DNA of 34,043 bases, taken from NCBI GenBank assembly GCA_025362795.1, contig JANYFE010000016.1:1-34043 (forward strand). The letters are read 5' to 3'. Made by a program: the position numbers and the translations under genes. This stretch comes from Rhodobacterales bacterium. Its GTDB lineage: Bacteria; Pseudomonadota; Alphaproteobacteria; Rhodobacterales; Rhodobacteraceae. Within the stretch, counting starts at the first letter, position 1. Every line of letters starts with the position of its first letter. Shown here one piece after another: positions 29,429 to 34,043 of the stretch. The notes under the pieces were generated by a model. The model was not told the DNA's origin. It ran no database searches and saw only the letters and a program-made list of their open reading frames with translations.

Positions 29429-30355
29429 ATGAGCAAGGCCGTATTCATCGCCTCGTCCCATTCGAGCTACAAAGATAGCCGGGGCGAGGTTTATCACTTC
29501 CCCAACAGCTACCTGTCGCGTGTTGCCCGAGTGGTGGGCGACTGGGCCATATTTTATCAGGGCAGACGAGGCGGGGAGACCGGCTATTATTCGGTGCAGC
29601 GGGTCGAAAAAGTTGTCCCGGACCCAGTCGATGACAGCCGCAGCTATGCCGTTCTTGATCGTGGATCGGAGTTGAGTTTCGAGCGCCCGGTGCCGCGATT
29701 TCGGCCAGATGGCACGCCCTATGAGACGGGACTGCCCTTGTCACGCGGGTCGAATACATCGTCGGTCAGGATCATATCGGAGGCCGACTTCGCGGCAATC
29801 ATTTCGGAAGGGCTGCGAGAAGAGACAAGTCCGGATGCATTGCCGCGGAGTGGTCCGCTAGATGAACCAAGGTTGATAGTCCCCCAAAACCAATCGATCC
29901 CTGGCTTTGCAAGCCCGGATCAACAAGCGTTTTTGCCAATGCCTGGTGAAATAAGGCCGCTGGTCCTGAGTTCGCGTGCATTTCGGGACAGGGCATTTTC
30001 GCGGCAGGTCAAGCGTGCCTATGCGGGGCGCTGCGCCATGTCGGGATTGGAACTGCGCAATGGCGGCGGAAGGCCTGAGGTGGAGGCTGCGCATATCATG
30101 TCTGTCGAGGCGCGGGGTCCGGATACTGTGCGAAACGGCATCGCTTTGTCAGGCACCGTGCATTGGATGTTTGATCGGGGGCTCGTTTCGGTGGATGAGG
30201 ACCATGGCTTGTTGATCGCCAAAGACAGCGTAGCGAGCGAGATTGCGGATCGCCTGTTGGTCCCAGATCGGCGACTTGTTTTGCCGCCCAACCCAGCGCA
30301 CCAGCCACATCAGTCATATTTCAAATGGCACCGCGAGAATTGCTTCAAAGGGTGA
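29429..30355 (+). CDS. HNH endonuclease with putative PUA/EVE-like N-terminal domain
   Basis: This 308-residue protein has an HNH_2-type nuclease domain at about 188-262: RQVKRAYAGRCAMSGL, then EAAHIMSV (His222), RNGIALSGTVHWMFDRGL (Asn236, His245). The N-terminal ~130 residues (VYHFPNSYLSRVARVVGDWAIFYQ, YYSVQRVEKVVPDP, PVPRFRPDGTPYE) resemble the PUA/EVE-like domain that precedes HNH domains in a known set of nucleases and can recognise modified bases. No methyltransferase is adjacent, so a stand-alone modification-dependent (type IV-like) restriction role is plausible but inferred. The ATG at 29429 lies 39 bases after the groEL terminator. The C-terminal HNH is much surer than the N-terminal assignment. 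Confidence 0.82.
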   Translation: MSKAVFIASSHSSYKDSRGEVYHFPNSYLSRVARVVGDWAIFYQGRRGGETGYYSVQRVEKVVPDPVDDSRSYAVLDRGSELSFERPVPRFRPDGTPYETGLPLSRGSNTSSVRIISEADFAAIISEGLREETSPDALPRSGPLDEPRLIVPQNQSIPGFASPDQQAFLPMPGEIRPLVLSSRAFRDRAFSRQVKRAYAGRCAMSGLELRNGGGRPEVEAAHIMSVEARGPDTVRNGIALSGTVHWMFDRGLVSVDEDHGLLIAKDSVASEIADRLLVPDRRLVLPPNPAHQPHQSYFKWHRENCFKG

Positions 30356-30457
30356 CGATATGACCTTAGCGGTTTACCATCCTGCGTTACGTTGCGAGGG
30401 CGGCAGACGGGACGCGCGGGCATCGGGGCTGCTTTTCATTTTCGGCGGGAGAGTGTG

Positions 30458-31285
30458 ATGAGGCTGTTTCTGCTGACAGCTTTGGCGATGCTGGCGTTTG
30501 CGGCGAATTCGGTTCTGAACCGGATGGCGGTGGGGGCGGGGCGGATTGATCCGGTGGTGTTTGCGGTGGTGCGGTTGGCGGCGGGGGCTGGGATGCTGGC
30601 GCTGTTGCTGGTTGTGCGGCGCGGCATGGTCTGGCCGGGGTGGCGCGGGCGGGTGCCGGGGGTTTTGGGGCTGCTGGTATATTTGTTCGGGTTTTCCGGG
30701 GCCTATCTGGCGCTGGATGCCGGGACCGGGGCGTTGATCCTGTTTGGGGTGGTGCAGGTCACGATGTTTGCCGGGGCCTATCTGGCGCGGGAGGTGGTGC
30801 CGTTGCCGCGCGTGGCGGGGGCGGCGCTGGCTCTGGTTGGGCTGGCGGTGTTGCTGGCACCGAGCGGCGGGGCTTTGGGGCCGATGCTGCTGATGGCGGG
30901 GGCGGGGGTTGGCTGGGGAATTTATTCGCTGGCGGGGCGCGGGCAGCGTGATGCGCTGGCGGCTACGGCGTGGAATTTTCTGCTGGCTTTGCCGGTGGGG
31001 CTGGCGGTTCTGGTGATCTGGCCGGGGGCCTGGACCGTGCCGGGGGTGGCGCTGGCAGCGGTGTCTGGGGCGGTCACCTCGGGCCTGGGCTATGCGTTGT
31101 GGTATGCGGTTGTGCCGCGATTGGGGGCGGCGCGGGCGGCGGTGGCGCAATTGTCGGTGCCGCTGATGGCCTCGGCCGGGGGGTTCGTGCTGTTGGGCGA
31201 GGTGCCGGGGGCGGCGTTCTGGCTGGCCTGCGCGCTGGTGCTGGGTGGGGTGGCTTTGGCGAGTCGGACGCATCGCGCGGGGTGA
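30458..31285 (+). CDS. EamA/DMT family transporter (second copy type)
   Basis: This 275-residue integral membrane protein has about ten predicted spans in two EamA halves. It starts MRLFLLTALAMLAFAANSVLNRMAV and has a second half from GPMLLMAGAGVGWGIYSLAGRG to VAQLSVPLMASAGGFVLLGEVPG. The coding sequence is strongly G+C-rich. The ATG at 30458 has GGGAGAG upstream; the frame is open to 30392, but the added part is not hydrophobic or conserved-looking. It differs clearly from the transporter at 23049-23924. The substrate is unknown. Confidence 0.87.
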   Translation: MRLFLLTALAMLAFAANSVLNRMAVGAGRIDPVVFAVVRLAAGAGMLALLLVVRRGMVWPGWRGRVPGVLGLLVYLFGFSGAYLALDAGTGALILFGVVQVTMFAGAYLAREVVPLPRVAGAALALVGLAVLLAPSGGALGPMLLMAGAGVGWGIYSLAGRGQRDALAATAWNFLLALPVGLAVLVIWPGAWTVPGVALAAVSGAVTSGLGYALWYAVVPRLGAARAAVAQLSVPLMASAGGFVLLGEVPGAAFWLACALVLGGVALASRTHRAG

Positions 31286-31358
31286 GGCGGCGGGTCCAAT
31301 TGAGCGCCAAGAGGCGCGTTGTCTTTGCCTCGCCTGCGGGGCGCGGCCCCTTGGCTCA

Positions 31359-31401
31359 GCGGCGCTGCCGCGCGGGCGGATATTTTTGAACAGGTGAATG
31401 G
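31359..31401 (+). repeat. Dispersed GATATTT element, copy D
   Basis: GCGGC (31359-31363), loop GCT, GCCGC (31367-31371) is followed by GCGGGCG, GATATTT (31379-31385) and the tail TTGAACAGGTGAATGG, which ends two bases before the stop of the GNAT gene. A further small stem, GCGCC-AAGA-GGCGC, lies at 31304-31317 just after the convergent transporter gene. Confidence 0.72.
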
Positions 31402-31402
31402 G

Positions 31403-31891
31403 TCAGAGCGGTTTCATCAGGCGGTGGGCGGGTTGGGTTTTACTGCCCAGGGTGACGGGCTGATTTTCGAGCGCCATGGTGAAGCCCTCGCGGGTCCAGA
31501 AGGCGTGGCCGCGCGGGTTGGCGGCGAGGACGCCGAGACAGAGGGTTTGCGCACCGCGGTGCCGGGCTGTCGATTCGAGGTGGCGGAGCAGGGTTTGGCC
31601 CGCGCCCGCGCCGCGCGCAGAGGGGGCGATGATCATCAGGCCGAGATAGGCATCTTGGGCGGTAGGGTAGCCGAAGGAGATCTCGGCGATGCCGATGAGG
31701 TCGGGGTTGAACAGGCCGATGCGGTGGCTGGTGGCGGGGTCGATGCCGGGCGGGGCGTCGGTGAAGAATTCGTGGCTGACCTCCGGGCCGGACGCTTGGC
31801 CGCGTTCGAGGGTGATGTAGTCGGCGGAGGCCAGAAAGAACGCCTCGACCTGTGCGCGATCGGTGGCGGAGTCAAGCGGACGGATCAGCAT
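31403..31891 (-). CDS. GNAT family N-acetyltransferase
   Basis: This 162-residue protein shows the GNAT acetyl-CoA site: YLGLMIIAPSARGAGAGQTLL, with R93-G-x-G-x-G98 as the pyrophosphate-binding loop. LGVLAANPRGHAFWTREGF is the typical final motif B region. The acceptor is unknown. The ATG at 31891 lies inside the end of the GreA/GreB-like gene (20-base overlap) and has no clear ribosome site, so translation probably depends on the upstream gene. The frame is open to 31969 but the extension has no family sequence. Confidence 0.82.
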   Translation of the reverse strand: MLIRPLDSATDRAQVEAFFLASADYITLERGQASGPEVSHEFFTDAPPGIDPATSHRIGLFNPDLIGIAEISFGYPTAQDAYLGLMIIAPSARGAGAGQTLLRHLESTARHRGAQTLCLGVLAANPRGHAFWTREGFTMALENQPVTLGSKTQPAHRLMKPL

Positions 31892-32369
31892 GGGTGATGG
31901 CTTTGATGGTGAGCGTGACAGGGCCATTGGGTTTGCGCCATGTGACCTCGTCGCCCAGTTGGGCCCCAAGCAGGGCGCGGGCGAGGGGGGAATGCGGCGC
32001 GATGCGGTGGCGGGTGGCGTCGGCTTCGTCTTCTCCGGTGATCTCGTAGGTGGTGGTCTGGCCGTGGCTGTCGGTGACGGCGATGCGGTGGCCGAAGGCG
32101 GCCTCGTGCAGGTCTTGGGGCGTGGTCAGGATCGCGGAGCGCAGGCGGGATTCGAGATAGCGGATGTCACGTTCGGCGGCGGCTTCGGGCAGCTTGTCGA
32201 GGCGGTCGGGGCGGGATTTCAGGGTGGCGAGGTCGGTCTGGCGGCTTTGCAGGCGGGTTTGCAGCGATTTCAGGCCGCGCGGGGTGACGTAGTTGGGATG
32301 GGGCGATTGCGGCAGGTCGGGGAGGGGATCAAGCGCGCCGTCGCCCTCGCGGGTGAAGGCGCGGCTCAT
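31872..32369 (-). CDS. GreA/GreB-like transcription elongation factor
   Basis: This 165-residue protein has a Gre-type plan: an N-terminal helical hairpin (31-80) and a C-terminal FKBP-like domain with HRIAVTDSHGQTTTYEITGEDEAD and SPLARALLGAQLGDEV, the usual RNA-polymerase-binding block. In GreA and GreB the hairpin tip carries D-x-x-E that activates transcript cleavage; here the corresponding stretch is DKLPEAAAERD, with Glu62 kept but the Asp shifted, so cleavage stimulation is uncertain. It could be a specialised paralogue. The ATG shares ATGA with the stop of the Nudix gene upstream, and its own end overlaps the GNAT gene. Confidence 0.8.
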   Translation of the reverse strand: MSRAFTREGDGALDPLPDLPQSPHPNYVTPRGLKSLQTRLQSRQTDLATLKSRPDRLDKLPEAAAERDIRYLESRLRSAILTTPQDLHEAAFGHRIAVTDSHGQTTTYEITGEDEADATRHRIAPHSPLARALLGAQLGDEVTWRKPNGPVTLTIKAITHADPSA

Positions 32370-32818
32370 CGGACCAGACGTTCCAGCGGGTCGTAGGTCA
32401 GGCCTTCGCCCCAGGCGGCCTGCGGCAGGGAGTCCGGTTTGAAGCGGATACGGGCCAGATCCAGATCACTGCGGCTGAAATAGCGCCGTTCGGTGACAAC
32501 GCGGGCGGGGTCTTTCCATGCGACATCAATCGCGCCAGCGGTCACGGTGCAGCGAAAGAAGATGTCGACCTGATGAAAGCCGGTGACGGGGTCGTGGAAT
32601 TCGTTGATCAATGCAGGGGCGCCGACGGTGACGGTCAGGCCGGTCTCTTCGTGCACTTCGCGGATCAGGTTGGCGGGCAGGGAATGGCCGGCATCGGCAC
32701 CGCCACCCGGAGCGCACCAAAGGTCAGAGCGCCCGCCGGGATAGGCGTTGACCAGCAGCAGCCGGTCTTCGTGCAGGATCAGCGCACGGGTGGCAAGGCG
32801 CGGAGAGCGGTGTTTCAT
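32366..32818 (-). CDS. Nudix hydrolase
   Basis: This 150-residue protein carries a Nudix box at 39-61 with REVHEETGL, the Mg-binding REx-x-EE core. The earlier Glu of the consensus (G-x5-E) is His45, a deviation outside the main metal ligands. Family members hydrolyse nucleoside diphosphate derivatives such as oxidised nucleotides, NADH or sugar nucleotides; the substrate cannot be told here. It is the first gene of a minus-strand trio and its stop overlaps the Gre-like start by four bases (ATGA). Confidence 0.87.
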   Translation of the reverse strand: MKHRSPRLATRALILHEDRLLLVNAYPGGRSDLWCAPGGGADAGHSLPANLIREVHEETGLTVTVGAPALINEFHDPVTGFHQVDIFFRCTVTAGAIDVAWKDPARVVTERRYFSRSDLDLARIRFKPDSLPQAAWGEGLTYDPLERLVR

Positions 32819-32906
32819 TCACGGCACGCTGGGGCCAAGGGGCGGCTTTGTCCACTCTATTGTCGCAGGCCTTGCGGGACGACCGGGCTTGGGGCAGATC
32901 TGGGGC

Positions 32907-33590
32907 ATGGCTGCGGACAGATCAACCATTATATTGCTGCATGGATTGGCACGCAGCGAACACTCGTTCCTGGTGATGCAGCGGGCGTTGCAGGCGCAGG
33001 GCTATGGCGTGGTGAATGTCGGCTATCCGTCCACCACGGCACCGATTGCAGAACTGGTGGCGGTGGTCGGCAAGGCGGTGGCGGACAGCCCGGGCCGGGT
33101 GCATTTCGTGACCCATTCGATGGGGGGTATTCTGGCGCGGTTGTGGCTGGCCGAGAACCGGCCCGCCGACATGGGCCGGGTGGTGATGCTGGCACCGCCC
33201 AACAAGGGATCGACACTGGTCGACCGCTTTGGCGATTGGGCGGCGTTTCGCTGGTTGATGGGACCGGCCGGGCAGGAATTGGGGACGGGTGCGGGATCGG
33301 TGCCGCTGGCGCTGCCGGATCCGGATTACGAGGTGGGGGAGATTGCCGGGAACCTGGCTCTGAATCCGATCAGCGGGGCCTTCGTGCCGGGGCCGAATGA
33401 TGGCAAAGTGTCGGTGGACAGCACCCGGCTTGACGGGATGACCGACCATATCGTGCTGCCGGTCAGTCACACATTCATGATGCTGAACCCATTGGCCATC
33501 GGCCAGACCCTGCGGTTCCTGGCGGCAGGCCGCTTTGACGCAACATTGACCCTGGCGGGGGCCGTGCGATTGGCTTTTGGCGGCGCGTAA
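32907..33590 (+). CDS. Alpha/beta hydrolase (lipase/esterase-like)
   Basis: This 227-residue protein shows [14 protein letters not shown] (8-21, oxyanion hole), nucleophile elbow THSMGG at 69-74 (Ser71), [15 protein letters not shown] after it, and PVSHTFMM near the end for the catalytic His. The pattern is like the small EstB/lipase-type hydrolases. It has no signal peptide. The ATG at 32907 gives this start; the frame is open to 32748 but would overlap the divergent Nudix gene. The substrate is unknown. Confidence 0.85.
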   Translation: MAADRSTIILLHGLARSEHSFLVMQRALQAQGYGVVNVGYPSTTAPIAELVAVVGKAVADSPGRVHFVTHSMGGILARLWLAENRPADMGRVVMLAPPNKGSTLVDRFGDWAAFRWLMGPAGQELGTGAGSVPLALPDPDYEVGEIAGNLALNPISGAFVPGPNDGKVSVDSTRLDGMTDHIVLPVSHTFMMLNPLAIGQTLRFLAAGRFDATLTLAGAVRLAFGGA

Positions 33591-33666
33591 GGCGCTTGCG
33601 CTGCGGCGGTTGCGGGCGTTTGGTGGCCGGGGCAATCGCGGGGCTGGGGCATTCGGAGGACAAGGC

Positions 33667-34043
33667 ATGAGCGTGGGATATTCGGGGCTGGCCAAGGTGG
33701 TGTCGCGGTTTTGCGGCAAGCCCAGCACATTCTTGCTGGCGGTGGCGGTGATCGTGGTGTGGGTTGTCACTGGCCCGATCTTTGGCTTTTCGGACACGTG
33801 GCAGTTGGTGATCAACACCGGCACGACGATCATCACCTTCCTGATGGTGTTCCTGATTCAAAATACCCAGAATCGCGATGGCAAAGCTTTGCACCTCAAG
33901 CTCGACGAGTTGATCCGGGCCCTGGATGGGGCGCGCAATAACATGATCGATCTGGATCGGCTGTCTGATGCCGAGCTGGAAGAGCTGCACGCGGAGTTCC
34001 TGCATGTGGCAAAGATCACAGAGCAGCGCCAGCCCAGCGATCC
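33667..34043 (+). CDS. Low-affinity iron permease family protein (cut by window end)
   Basis: The frame begins ATG at 33667 (MSVGYSGLAKVVSRF) and is still open at the window end after 125 codons. Two hydrophobic segments, about 20-41 and 47-68, are followed by FLIQNTQNRDGKALHLKLDEL and a helical IRALDGARNNMIDLDRLSDAEL, which together are characteristic of the low-affinity iron permease (PF04120) family. Members are small, so only a few C-terminal residues are probably missing. Iron transport is a family label with limited evidence in bacteria. Confidence 0.85.
   Translation, partial: MSVGYSGLAKVVSRFCGKPSTFLLAVAVIVVWVVTGPIFGFSDTWQLVINTGTTIITFLMVFLIQNTQNRDGKALHLKLDELIRALDGARNNMIDLDRLSDAELEELHAEFLHVAKITEQRQPSD

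Overview
The window reads as chromosome from an alphaproteobacterium, most likely Rhodobacterales (Rhodobacter/Roseobacter relatives). The pointers are a high G+C content, an F1-only ATP synthase operon in the order atpHAGDC with no F0 genes beside it, a CIRCE-controlled groESL, a DUF2125 protein, a TIGR01459-type HAD protein, and many overlapping or TGATG-linked genes. This assignment rests on gene content and protein character; no database comparison was possible.

Layout. 1-126: last codons of an IS630-type transposase. 139-4754: DUF2125 protein (-), ChaC-like gamma-glutamylcyclotransferase (+), then a MotA/ExbB-like channel protein and a long coiled-coil OmpA/MotB-like partner, which look like one ion-driven envelope complex. 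4877-9082 (-): gloB, then clpA with a secreted M23 peptidase overlapping its stop codon. 9322-10071: methyltransferase (+). 10382-15220: atpH-atpA-atpG-atpD-atpC, closed by a hairpin terminator, followed by an H-type lectin gene and a broken small reading frame. 15949-16968 (-): prs. 17070-18482 (+): HCCA isomerase/DsbA-fold protein and alpha/beta hydrolase. 18559-21886 (-): HAD, ribF, YcgN-like and threonine aldolase genes in one tight cluster. 21972-22892 (-): family II pyrophosphatase. 23049-25685 (-): TraB/GumN-like protein, MBL-fold hydrolase and an EamA transporter.

25938-30355 is the most interesting stretch. The heat-shock operon groES-groEL has a textbook promoter, a perfect CIRCE operator, a perfect hairpin between the two genes and a terminator. 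It is bracketed by two accessory-looking genes: an A+T-rich, HEPN-motif protein upstream (-), and a two-domain protein downstream (+) with a putative PUA/EVE-like N-terminus and a C-terminal HNH nuclease. The rest (30458-34043) holds a second EamA transporter (+), an overlapping Nudix/GreA-GreB-like/GNAT cluster (-), an alpha/beta hydrolase (+), and a low-affinity iron permease gene cut by the window end.

Four intergenic copies of one dispersed element were found: a G+C-rich inverted repeat followed by GATATTT and a tail close to WTGAACAGRTGAATGG. All lie in the same orientation, near 9.2, 23.0, 25.8 and 31.4 kb. No rRNA, tRNA or CRISPR array was seen.
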